Shown here one piece after another: positions 1 through 6,022 of a stretch of DNA of 22,165 nt. The position numbers were made by a program, and so were the translations under genes. How positions within the stretch are numbered: the stretch's first letter is position 1; the number at the start of each line of letters is the position of its first letter. The stretch comes from a virus. A model generated the notes under the pieces. It was not told where the DNA came from. It was given only the letters and a program-made list of their open reading frames with translations, and searched no databases. The DNA lies in IMG/VR virus record IMGVR_UViG_3300030101_002513, positions 1 through 22,165 of that record, one strand, 5' to 3'.

Positions 1-72
1 TGAACTATCGTCTAGTTTTCCTACGTTTCGTGGGTTTTCATAATGGTCAATGACTTTTTCACTATAGGCCAC
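1..72 (-). CDS. iscU: IscU-like Fe-S cluster scaffold protein, N-terminal fragment (runs off left edge)
   Basis: Reading the minus strand from a GTG at 72-70 gives 24 codons beginning MAYSEKVIDHYENPRNVG, then KLDDSS, open to the window edge. From memory, the first 18 residues equal the start of proteobacterial IscU, the scaffold on which [2Fe-2S] clusters are built before transfer to client proteins. The GTG directly follows the TAA of the upstream 60-codon gene, and a GGAGG (87-83) lies 10 bases before it, so the gene seems co-transcribed with the phage head genes. The cluster-binding Cys residues lie outside the window, so whether the protein is full length and active cannot be judged. A chimeric assembly is possible but made less likely by the tight junction. 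Confidence 0.8.
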   Translation of the reverse strand, partial: MAYSEKVIDHYENPRNVGKLDDSS

Positions 73-255
73 TTAGGTATAACCTCCACCTTTAGCCTTA
101 TATTGTTTAGCAAGCATTTGGGCTTTACGTGCTGACCACTGACCAGATTTGCCTCCTTTTGATCCTGCTTTAATACGGTTAAACATATTTTTACGCATGG
201 TAGGTTTAGTATAGTTTCCAGCTTCGTTTACTCTGGATTTACTTTTTCTAGCCAT
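73..255 (-). CDS. small basic protein, 60 aa, unknown function
   Basis: This short, strongly basic protein is rich in Lys, Arg, Gly and Ser, with no membrane segment. Its C-terminal half carries a KGGKSGQWSARKAQMLAK stretch that I associate with small uncharacterised proteins found beside phage head genes; I cannot name a function. The ATG overlaps the TAA of the portal gene (TAATG), which suggests translational coupling, and its own TAA is followed at once by the GTG of the iscU-like gene. The basic character would suit a nucleic-acid-binding or minor head protein, but that is inference. Confidence 0.75.
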   Translation of the reverse strand: MARKSKSRVNEAGNYTKPTMRKNMFNRIKAGSKGGKSGQWSARKAQMLAKQYKAKGGGYT

Positions 256-2297
256 TAAGAAACTCCTGCTGTTGGTGGACGAATAGGGGTAACTGCTGGT
301 TGTTGCGGTTGTGTAGGTTGTGTGTTCTGTTCTTTAACCGCTATGTCTCGTTCTTTTAACAACTGGTCAGAAAGTTTTACCCTACGTTCAAACTCTTTAT
401 CGTCTTCAGTTCCAGCCTTAAGGTTTGTTGTAATGGCTTTAAGACGATCAATCTGAACTTCTTCAGGAATAACCTGAGTTTCAACTGCCAACTTAGCTGC
501 CCTTGCAGATGCTTCTTGTGCCTGACTATTAAGAGCCGTAGTCTGGGATCTTTGAAACTCAATCTGAGCTTGTGCTGCTTGTTGCTCCAACTGTTGTCTT
601 TGCTGTTGAGCTTGTGGATCAGGTTGGTTAGCTTGCCTAAGTTGTTGCATAGCAGCAATAAGAACTTCACGGTTACTCAAAGACATATTGTCAATAATGG
701 CTTCCGTAAGTTGTATCTTGATAGGATTATCGTCACCCATAGTTTGCAACAACTGGGTTAACTGGGCAATCTCGTATTCTCTAGCAACAACCCCAAGGGA
801 ACTAGACGCTATAAACTTGTAGTCACCTACTGGATAAAGCTCTGGTTCAAACTGCATATACCTGTGGGCTACCTTGGTAACAAAAGGTAACAGGAAAGAC
901 TCTTGGAAATTTATCAGGGTTCGTTTGTGTCTTTTTATAATACTGCCAAGACCCATAGAAAAACCAGCGGCTGATCTTGTGTCTGAACCTGCGGTTGTGC
1001 CTGAAGGATCTACTGCACCTGTAGCAGTCTGCACCATCTGTTGTAGTGCTTCAGCTTGTGCAAAGGTAATCTGGTTAACCTGACCAAAGTTAAATGGCTG
1101 TAGTGTCTCAGAAGGATTACCATTGGTTAAAATTACTTTACCTGCTCTTACTTCTGGTTTAGAACCTCTAGGCATCCTTGAGGCATCCATGGCTAACATG
1201 GGATGTATAGTAAGTGCTAAAGCATCTATACGAGCTCGTAGTTCTGCGTCTAACGCCTTTTGTGAGTTGTAGCCTTTCTCACATATACCCCTACCCCAGA
1301 AACGGCTAGGAACAACATCAAAAGGGAAAGCAATAACAGGACGATCCTGCATCATGTATGGGTTTTCTTCTGCTTTTAACAATATTCCTTTATTTGCTAA
1401 AACAATAATAGCTTCAACATAAAAACTCTTTTCAGAGTCCTCATCGTCTTCTACCAGTGTTTCAACTTCTTCATCGAGCTCTCCACCTAGTAAGCCTTCT
1501 TGTTGTGCTTTTTCAAGTAAGTGTCGTGGAACGAGCCCATAGTAAGTTGTTTTACGGATTTTGTTGTCATCATAAATATTACTTAGTTCACGATCAGGTT
1601 CAATATCTGAATCATAGTAACTAGATTCTAAATCAACATCCCTGTAAACCCCTTGTTCCTGAAGTATTTCAACAGAATGTTTAGGAACAAACTCCTCAAT
1701 AGCTACCCCTATTGCATCATCTATAGTTGTAGCTAGAGGATCAATAAGAAAATTCTGTGGCATTATGGAACGTAACTTACAGACTGTCCGTTCTCTTATA
1801 TTTACGCCAACAGCTTGTAGATCACCTCCCATTACAGGCTCAGTTGCAGGAGCCATTTCTTTTTCATCAGATAATGTTATTTCAGCAATACCTGTACCAA
1901 AGATAGCTGAGTTTAACACACACTCTGCAATAGACTTTCTTACTTTGTTTTTAGTAAAGTCTTCATACAGTTTTTCCCTAAGTAAAACAATATCTCGATT
2001 TTCTTGATCTCCAATATCGTCCTTAATATCAAACCAACGACCTCTACCAAAAGTAGCTTCTTCAATTTCAGCTACGGTAGACTCTACTGCCTGTTGTGTA
2101 GCAGGAGATACAATTCTTGAACGCTCAGATCCTCTGGTTTTATCTTCTGTAGACCACTGACCCCTGAAAATTCGATAATATTCATCAAAAGTTGATTGAT
2201 AGTTTGTTTCAAAGTTGTTACGCCAATCGTCACACTTGTTTACAATCCAACCCTCTAAGGTTTCGTCTATAAACGTATCTTCACCATAGTTTTCCAT
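255..2297 (-). CDS. portal protein (head-to-tail connector)
   Basis: This is a 680-residue protein. The portal forms the dodecameric ring at one capsid vertex through which DNA is packaged and ejected. Support comes from its place directly after the terminase large subunit, its size, and an N-terminal segment typical of podovirus portals (SRIVSPATQQAVESTVAEI, then a stretch around FGRGRWFDI). The C-terminal 130 residues are Gln/Ala-rich and should form a long coiled coil or barrel helix. I chose the ATG at 2297, one base after the terL TAA and preceded by AGGA; an upstream in-frame ATG at 2354 would overlap terL by 56 bases and adds 19 unconserved-looking residues. It is longer than the T7 portal (about 536 residues). 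Confidence 0.85.
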   Translation of the reverse strand: MENYGEDTFIDETLEGWIVNKCDDWRNNFETNYQSTFDEYYRIFRGQWSTEDKTRGSERSRIVSPATQQAVESTVAEIEEATFGRGRWFDIKDDIGDQENRDIVLLREKLYEDFTKNKVRKSIAECVLNSAIFGTGIAEITLSDEKEMAPATEPVMGGDLQAVGVNIRERTVCKLRSIMPQNFLIDPLATTIDDAIGVAIEEFVPKHSVEILQEQGVYRDVDLESSYYDSDIEPDRELSNIYDDNKIRKTTYYGLVPRHLLEKAQQEGLLGGELDEEVETLVEDDEDSEKSFYVEAIIVLANKGILLKAEENPYMMQDRPVIAFPFDVVPSRFWGRGICEKGYNSQKALDAELRARIDALALTIHPMLAMDASRMPRGSKPEVRAGKVILTNGNPSETLQPFNFGQVNQITFAQAEALQQMVQTATGAVDPSGTTAGSDTRSAAGFSMGLGSIIKRHKRTLINFQESFLLPFVTKVAHRYMQFEPELYPVGDYKFIASSSLGVVAREYEIAQLTQLLQTMGDDNPIKIQLTEAIIDNMSLSNREVLIAAMQQLRQANQPDPQAQQQRQQLEQQAAQAQIEFQRSQTTALNSQAQEASARAAKLAVETQVIPEEVQIDRLKAITTNLKAGTEDDKEFERRVKLSDQLLKERDIAVKEQNTQPTQPQQPAVTPIRPPTAGVS

Positions 2298-2298
2298 A

Positions 2299-3555
2299 TT
2301 AATATCCTGCGTAAGCGTCCGTAAATTCGTAATCTTCTTCTTCGTAATCAACATTATAAGCTATTTGAGCTAGTTGATCTATGTAAGCTAGGCTATCTAT
2401 CAAATCATCGTGTACCATAGGGCTAGGAAACTGAAATAACTGGTCTAAAAAGGGTGTATTCCAAGAACCTTTGTTTAATTTTATGTTACCATGCTCAAAT
2501 CTACCCTGTAACGCCCAAACAACCCTGTCTGTTTTCTTTTTATTACCGTGGGTTAACTCTTCTATCCTAAAGAACCGTTGATTTTTTTTCATTAAGTCGC
2601 TAATGTAAGGTAAGACTGCGTTTTTTAACGCTCCTTTTTCTATTCCTACGGATACTGGAGAATAATCCCTGACTACTTCAAAGATTTTTCTAGCAGTTTC
2701 CTGTACTCCCCATCTACCGTGGACTATTGTTGATACCCACCAGCCCTCAGTTCCGGCTTTTACGACTGAAATAGCTGTTTCGTCCAGATGATTACTTTTG
2801 GTTTTGTTTTTATTAACATCTATAAAACCAGCAAGGTCAACTGAGACATAGTATTCGCCTTCGTCTGGTTCTTTTTCATCAAATATAACGTATTCTTCTT
2901 TGAAAAGCTCTGATCCCTGTGCTTCAAAGGAAGCCAAGAACTCCTGTCGATAGGAGTAACGTGACATTGACTTTTCTGCTGCTTCGATTTCCTTGGGATC
3001 AAGCAAGGGGTTATCAAAACTGGTAAAATGCCAACTTTTAAAATCAGGATCATCCTCAGTTAACTTGGCGTAGGTATACAAATCATAAAAATGATTTCTA
3101 CCCATAGGTGTACCAATAAATAACGCATGGCCCTTTTGGTCAGCTAGGGCAGGTCTGAGGATCTGTTCCCAGACTTCAGGCTTCATGTCAGCGTATTCAT
3201 CCATACATAGGAACTTAAGGCTGACACCACGCATTGTTTCTGGTCTATCTGCACCCTTTAGTGCAATAGTGCATCCATTAACCAACTTAATATGCAAATT
3301 GTTAACGTGAGAAGAAGCAATAACCCCGTGTCCAAGATCAAGGAGAAGGCTCCACATAATGTCTCTGGCTTGTCCTTGGGTGGGAGCGACATAAAATACC
3401 TGACCTGATTTTTCATTTAAAGCATTAATGATAAGTAACCAAGCAGCCAGCCTTGATTTACCTGTACGCCTACCAGCAGCAATAACCTTAAATCTGGTTT
3501 TATCTGCAAAGACATCTTGTTGCCAAGGTAATAGCTCTACCTTAAGATCAGTCAC
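2299..3555 (-). CDS. terL: terminase large subunit (packaging ATPase/nuclease)
   Basis: This 418-residue packaging motor pumps DNA into the prohead through the portal and cuts the concatemer. The ATPase domain shows Walker A AAGRRTGKS (residues 26-34), Walker B FLCMDE with D119/E120, and the coupling motif GTP at 148-150. The C-terminal nuclease domain has an acidic residue in YYVSVDLAG (D240) and a late HDDLIDSLAY motif typical of the RNase H-like terminase nuclease. The start is GTG (3555), immediately after the TAG of the M15 peptidase gene; no strong ribosome site is seen, so coupling to the upstream gene is likely. Portal follows directly. The family is certain; the packaging type (cos, pac or direct terminal repeat) cannot be read from this. 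Confidence 0.93.
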   Translation of the reverse strand: MTDLKVELLPWQQDVFADKTRFKVIAAGRRTGKSRLAAWLLIINALNEKSGQVFYVAPTQGQARDIMWSLLLDLGHGVIASSHVNNLHIKLVNGCTIALKGADRPETMRGVSLKFLCMDEYADMKPEVWEQILRPALADQKGHALFIGTPMGRNHFYDLYTYAKLTEDDPDFKSWHFTSFDNPLLDPKEIEAAEKSMSRYSYRQEFLASFEAQGSELFKEEYVIFDEKEPDEGEYYVSVDLAGFIDVNKNKTKSNHLDETAISVVKAGTEGWWVSTIVHGRWGVQETARKIFEVVRDYSPVSVGIEKGALKNAVLPYISDLMKKNQRFFRIEELTHGNKKKTDRVVWALQGRFEHGNIKLNKGSWNTPFLDQLFQFPSPMVHDDLIDSLAYIDQLAQIAYNVDYEEEDYEFTDAYAGY

Positions 3556-3927
3556 CTAGTATGTCCACATAACTGGCGGTTTTGAATCTCGTACATCAAC
3601 GTGTACAAACGTATTCGCAATGCCAATTCCTCTGAATCCAAGTTTGATTGCTTCTCTGACAATGGTATACCTTTCAACTCCATTATTAACTTTAATGTCT
3701 GCTGCAAGTCCAAGGGCGTGGGTTCCAGCCTTGGTTTTTTTGGCTTCAATAGGATGAGTAGAGTCACGATAGCCAGAGGTAATAATAAAAGGAAATCCAC
3801 AGTTTTGCCTAAGTTTGTCTAGTTGACGTAATAATTTATCTTGTATTTCATTTTTACCAGTGTGTTGACATTTGAATTCACTCCTAAGGAAATACTCAGG
3901 AACAAAACTCTCTTCATAATTACTCAT
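3556..3927 (-). CDS. M15-family zinc peptidase, probable endolysin
   Basis: This 123-residue protein carries the Peptidase_M15_3 signature: SGYRDSTHPIEAKK, then GTHALGLAADI, then TFVHVDVRD. The expected zinc ligands are H70, D77 and H109. Family members are D-Ala-D-Ala-type carboxypeptidases or L-Ala-D-Glu-type endopeptidases that cut peptidoglycan cross-links, and phage copies usually act as endolysins at the end of infection. No signal peptide is present, so release would need a holin. The ATG at 3927 overlaps the terS stop by 8 bases and is preceded by GGAGAAG; a TTG at 3930 is possible but weaker. Its position between the two terminase genes is unusual. A virion-associated role is the main alternative. 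Confidence 0.88.
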   Translation of the reverse strand: MSNYEESFVPEYFLRSEFKCQHTGKNEIQDKLLRQLDKLRQNCGFPFIITSGYRDSTHPIEAKKTKAGTHALGLAADIKVNNGVERYTIVREAIKLGFRGIGIANTFVHVDVRDSKPPVMWTY

Positions 3928-4309
3928 CAATCACTTCTCCATCAATCGTTGAATCCCCTGAGGATACAATAGTTTCTCCACCAATACCTGTAATTGATAT
4001 ATTAATAGCACTCTTACCTCCACCTATCTTATCTTTTTCAAAATAGCTTAGAGGCATTATTCTGTCAACAACTAACTTCCATGCCGCAGCTTGGTTTTTA
4101 TGTTCGTTGTCCAAAGCAGCATCAAAGATTGACTCAAGAACCATACGAGATTTAGGAGATGACAACATCCTACTTTTATACTCATTGATAATAGCAGCAT
4201 CGCCCTTGGGCCTTCCTCTGGGTAAACCTGTGGCCCCTCTTTTCCTGACAACCATTTCAGACTTCTTGGGTCTTCCACGTTTACGCTTGGGAGGGTCTAT
4301 GTTATCCAT
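3920..4309 (-). CDS. terS: terminase small subunit with two AT-hooks
   Basis: This 129-residue protein is the first gene of the leftward arm. Two AT-hook cores are visible near the N-terminus, RGRPK at 11-15 and RGRPK at 31-35, each in a Lys/Arg-rich stretch that would bind the minor groove of AT-rich DNA. The middle, about residues 45-90, is helical with KNQAAAWKLVVDRIMP, a pattern I associate with small terminases of related podoviruses. The role would be recognition of the packaging start site and loading of TerL. The assignment rests mainly on position two genes before terL and on these motifs. The ribosome site is weak. Another DNA-binding regulator is the alternative. Confidence 0.7.
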   Translation of the reverse strand: MDNIDPPKRKRGRPKKSEMVVRKRGATGLPRGRPKGDAAIINEYKSRMLSSPKSRMVLESIFDAALDNEHKNQAAAWKLVVDRIMPLSYFEKDKIGGGKSAINISITGIGGETIVSSGDSTIDGEVIDE

Positions 4310-4335
4310 AAGTATGTCTTGTGTTAATCTGGTGA

Positions 4336-4392
4336 ATTACCTAAGGATAAAACAATTAGATAAATAATTAAAATTTTACCTTAGATTACCTA
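4336..4392. repeat. ATTACCTAAGG / TTAGATTACCTA motif copies near leftward promoter
   Basis: ATTACCTAAGG occurs at 4336-4346, and TTAGATTACCTA at 4381-4392 next to the predicted leftward start site. The same words fuse into one block at 6654-6668, just downstream of the main rightward promoter and including the Shine-Dalgarno of the SSB-like gene. This could be an operator or RNA element shared by both arms, but chance cannot be excluded by eye. Confidence 0.35.
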
Positions 4393-4395
4393 GAT

Positions 4396-4424
4396 ATTAT
4401 AACATATTTTTTAAACAATGTCAA
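4396..4424 (-). promoter_or_regulatory. consensus sigma70 promoter for the leftward (terminase/head) arm
   Basis: On the minus strand TTGACA (4424-4419), 17 bases, then TATAAT (4401-4396) match the bacterial consensus at all 12 positions. A TGT just before the -10 gives an extended -10. Transcription would start near 4389 and read into terS, 80 bases downstream. The surrounding word ATGTTATAATAT closely matches ATGTTATACTAT at the two rightward promoters. Confidence 0.85.
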
Positions 4425-4513
4425 GTCTTTTTTGTTGTCAATCCTCTTTTTTTTGTGTCTAGCAGGGTACATATAAATATTAACCTACGGCTGTCCCATG
4501 GGGGGGCCAAAAG

Positions 4514-4647
4514 TTATCCACAGGTTTTCAACAGTTTATCCACAGGTAATCCACAAGGAAAAGTTATCCACAGCTTATTCACAGGTTATCCAAGGTTGGC
4601 ATGATTCTTGCAAGAGTTAACCACAGGTTATCCACAGGTTATTCTTT
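4514..4647 (+). repeat. array of 11-bp iterons containing DnaA boxes (TTATCCACA)
   Basis: Exact TTATCCACA boxes start at 4514, 4536, 4564 and 4628. TTATTCACA (4575) also fits the TTATNCACA consensus. One-mismatch boxes are TAATCCACA (4547) and TTAACCACA (4617). More degenerate units start at 4525, 4586 and 4639. All point the same way. Within three runs (4514/4525/4536/4547, 4564/4575/4586 and 4617/4628/4639) spacing is exactly 11 bp, with the unit TTATCCACAGG. TTATCCACA is the high-affinity binding site of the bacterial initiator DnaA, and 11-bp same-strand spacing places sites on one helix face, as in cooperative DnaA filaments. Function as origin, DnaA sink or regulator is inference. Confidence 0.88.
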
Positions 4648-4681
4648 TGGGTGAATTCCTGAGAAAAACTAAAGAAAACAC

Positions 4682-4710
4682 TTGACAAACCAGAGAAAAA
4701 AGTGTAGGCA
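4682..4710 (+). promoter_or_regulatory. possible rightward early promoter (good -35, poor -10)
   Basis: TTGACA is perfect at 4682-4687, but 17 bases on the -10 position reads TAGGCA, only two of six matches. It lies between the DnaA-box array and the first early gene and points towards it, so a promoter is expected in this area. An activator-dependent or non-sigma70 start would also fit. Confidence 0.3.
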
Positions 4711-4760
4711 CGGGCTCCTCTAGTGTTCCTCTACTACTACTATATATATGTCATTTAGTG
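4708..4760. other. DnaA-trio-like repeat and AT-rich candidate unwinding element
   Basis: After a GC-richer patch (4708-4720), the plus strand reads CTACTACTACTA and then TATATATATG. Read 3' to 5', the opposite strand is GATGATGATGAT, the consensus of DnaA-trios that guide DnaA onto single-stranded DNA in bacterial origins. The order of boxes, GC patch, trios and AT-rich DNA, and the strand polarity, match a basal unwinding system. The weakness is distance: the last good box ends at 4636, about 95 bases away, much further than in known cases. Confidence 0.45.
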
Positions 4761-4843
4761 ATATACCTATATTCATATAAGTTATGGTGGCTATTCATAA
4801 AATAAATTAGACAGCCTACCTTTATTAGTCCATTATTAACTCA

Positions 4844-4861
4844 AGACCTGAGGAGAGGTCT
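4844..4861 (+). other. small hairpin in the early leader (AGACCT / AGGTCT)
   Basis: AGACCT (4844-4849) and AGGTCT (4856-4861) form a perfect 6-bp stem with the loop GAGGAG, about 50 bases before the first early start codon. It is too short and lacks the U-run for a terminator. It might be a processing or stability element; the purine-rich loop resembles a ribosome site but has no start codon nearby. Confidence 0.3.
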
Positions 4862-4910
4862 CTAAGGGAAAAACACTGGATAAACATACAGCAACCAAGA
4901 GGACAGACAG

Positions 4911-5336
4911 ATGACTAAAAAAGAGATTTTCAAGAAGCTAAAAAAGGAATATTTGGACAACCTGAGCGTAGCAGCTTATATCAAATATCGAGACACGAGC
5001 TACTCTGTGACTGAGGCAGGAAAGGCAGAGAGAATGTATCGGGTTAGAGAATGGGAAAAGGACGCACACCAAATGGTTCAAATGATGAAACTGTTGGAAC
5101 TCCCGCAGAAATGGATAAATGATTTTAACGCATCAATGGAGCTCCTGACTTGGGAGGATTGTGAAGGAGAAATTGAGAATGGTGACTCCATACCTTGCAG
5201 TGCTCGTGAGATGTTCCTGTACGAAAAGGTTGTAAAAGGTTATGATAGGGCTAAAATCTTTGATGATTGCGGTAACTTCATCAAAAGAGAAAATAGTGTT
5301 CTGGACATTTTGGCAGAACAAAAACTCGCAGCATAG
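4911..5336 (+). CDS. unknown early protein, 141 aa
   Basis: This is the first gene of the rightward arm and I do not recognise the family. The protein is soluble, mixed-charge and mostly helical in appearance, with Trp residues in REWEKD, QKWIND and LTWEDCEGE. There is no signal peptide, membrane segment or Cys cluster. The start ATG at 4911 has AAGAGGA upstream. Its position next to the candidate origin, as the first early gene, would suit a host-takeover or origin-related protein. That is position-based inference only. Confidence 0.75.
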   Translation: MTKKEIFKKLKKEYLDNLSVAAYIKYRDTSYSVTEAGKAERMYRVREWEKDAHQMVQMMKLLELPQKWINDFNASMELLTWEDCEGEIENGDSIPCSAREMFLYEKVVKGYDRAKIFDDCGNFIKRENSVLDILAEQKLAA

Positions 5337-5346
5337 TTGACAGATA

Positions 5347-5372
5347 CAAGGGCATTCGTTAGAGTGTCCTTG
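5347..5372 (+). other. hairpin between the first and second early genes
   Basis: CAAGGGCA (5347-5354) and TGTCCTTG (5365-5372) pair over 8 bp with one G-U wobble and a 10-base loop, just after the stop of the 141-residue gene. No U-run follows, so it is at best a weak terminator or an RNA-processing site. A new promoter starts 12 bases downstream, which fits a boundary between transcripts. Confidence 0.35.
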
Positions 5373-5383
5373 CTTAACAGGTA

Positions 5384-5412
5384 TTGACAATTGCATAGAA
5401 TTCCTGTATGGT
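5384..5412 (+). promoter_or_regulatory. probable sigma70 promoter for the small-gene cluster
   Basis: TTGACA (5384-5389), 17 bases, then TATGGT (5407-5412, four of six matches). It lies in the gap after the first early gene, with predicted start near 5419 and the next start codon at 5445 preceded by GAGGA. It lacks the ATGTTATA[A/C]TAT word of the three stronger promoters. Confidence 0.55.
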
Positions 5413-5444
5413 TACACCATAAATTGACGAATGAGGACAAAAAG

Positions 5445-5591
5445 ATGGACGAACAGTTAGAGTTTGACATAATAGAAACTGACGCACTACCATTTGATGC
5501 TGTGAAAGATCACATGGATTTGATGGACATTCTGGCACCTGTGGCAGACATTGATAATTACGGAGGTTTTGATGATTATTATTCAGGTTAA
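5445..5591 (+). CDS. very acidic 48-aa protein, unknown
   Basis: The protein has 11 Asp and 3 Glu against one Lys and no Arg in 48 residues, so the net charge is near -13. I do not recognise it. Start ATG 5445 is chosen because GAGGA lies 8 to 10 bases upstream; the open frame continues up to a TTG at 5391 that has no ribosome site and overlaps the promoter. Small, highly acidic early phage proteins are often DNA mimics or inhibitors of host enzymes, but nothing in the sequence proves that here. It overlaps the next gene by 20 bases. Confidence 0.6.
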   Translation: MDEQLEFDIIETDALPFDAVKDHMDLMDILAPVADIDNYGGFDDYYSG

Positions 5592-5742
5592 AAATGGAAA
5601 ATATGGTTATGTCTTAAATCAGGTACAGGGTGAAGAAATGGAGTTACCCAATGTGTACTATGAGACATTTGACGAAGCCTACGAAACAGCAACAGAAATC
5701 ATGCGTATCGAGAATGATTTTACAATTGAGGGAGAGTTATAA
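5572..5742 (+). CDS. unknown small protein, 56 aa
   Basis: An ATG at 5572 with GGAGG six bases upstream (5562-5566) starts a 56-residue protein that overlaps the end of the previous gene in another frame. An in-frame ATG at 5551 lacks such a site. The protein begins with a beta-like MIIIQVKNGKYGYVLNQ and continues with an acidic helical half (TFDEAYETATEIMRIEN). The pattern suggests a compact alpha/beta fold. No family is recognised. It sits in a run of small early genes with near-zero spacing. Confidence 0.6.
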   Translation: MIIIQVKNGKYGYVLNQVQGEEMELPNVYYETFDEAYETATEIMRIENDFTIEGEL

Positions 5743-5743
5743 A

Positions 5744-6022
5744 ATGGGAAAGATTAAAAACTTATTACCTGACGATTACGAAGCACCAATGGAGCCCATG
5801 GATATCTATAAAAAAATGATAGATGACGCGGCTCCCGAACGAGCCCAAAAACAAAACGAGTTAGTAGAATTGGCAGTCCACAACATCACTCTTTTGGAGG
5901 CAAAAAAGATTATCAATTTATATTATCATGCACAATATGATGATTTTTCCACCAGTGATATTGACAAGGAACACTATATTGCCATTGGGCAACATGAGAT
6001 AGATAGGGAGAATAGAAAATGA
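5744..6022 (+). CDS. unknown early protein, 92 aa
   Basis: The start ATG at 5744 comes one base after the previous stop, with GAGGGAG about 8 bases before it. An upstream in-frame ATG at 5630 would run through the previous gene in another frame and is rejected. The 92 residues are charged and probably helical, including a long segment from about 30 to 65 (RAQKQNELVELAVHNITLL onward). There are no Cys pairs and no membrane segment. The family is not recognised. The stop overlaps the next start (ATGA). Confidence 0.65.
   Translation: MGKIKNLLPDDYEAPMEPMDIYKKMIDDAAPERAQKQNELVELAVHNITLLEAKKIINLYYHAQYDDFSTSDIDKEHYIAIGQHEIDRENRK

Larger units (their letters stand above)
4310..4910. other. divergent control region / candidate replication origin (no gene)
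   Basis: These 600 bases separate the leftward late genes from the rightward early genes, and no credible ORF is present. In order the region holds an AT-rich leader, a consensus leftward promoter (4396-4424), T-rich tracts (4427-4454), a G-run (4500-4506), an array of 11-bp units built on TTATCCACA (4514-4647), a TTGACA hexamer (4682), a GC-richer patch followed by CTACTACTACTA and TATATATATG (about 4708-4750), an AT-rich stretch, and a small hairpin (4844-4861) in the leader of the first early gene. The arrangement resembles a bacterial oriC; see the separate entries. Confidence 0.65.

Noticed and set aside
377-670. Frames on both strands opposite or overlapping the portal C-terminus, for example Leu/Gln-rich ones around 377-761
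   Set aside because: They are shadows of the Gln-rich coiled-coil coding sequence, with no ribosome site and no room in the gene order.
2298-2354. Upstream portal start at 2354
   Set aside because: It would overlap terL by 56 bases; the ATG at 2297 follows the terL stop with AGGA upstream.
3552-3800. 82-residue minus-strand frame with a hydrophobic start inside the M15 peptidase gene, like a nested lysis gene
   Set aside because: It starts at GTG with no ribosome site and lies out of frame under the conserved peptidase core; the hydrophobic run follows from the codons of PFIITSGYR read in another frame.
4514-4647. Repeat array as a CRISPR
   Set aside because: Units are 11 bp and adjacent, without 25-40 bp repeats or unique spacers; DnaA-box iterons explain them fully.
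4601-4654. 17-codon ATG frame inside the DnaA-box array (possible leader peptide)
   Set aside because: There is no ribosome site, and its sequence is simply the repeat array translated.
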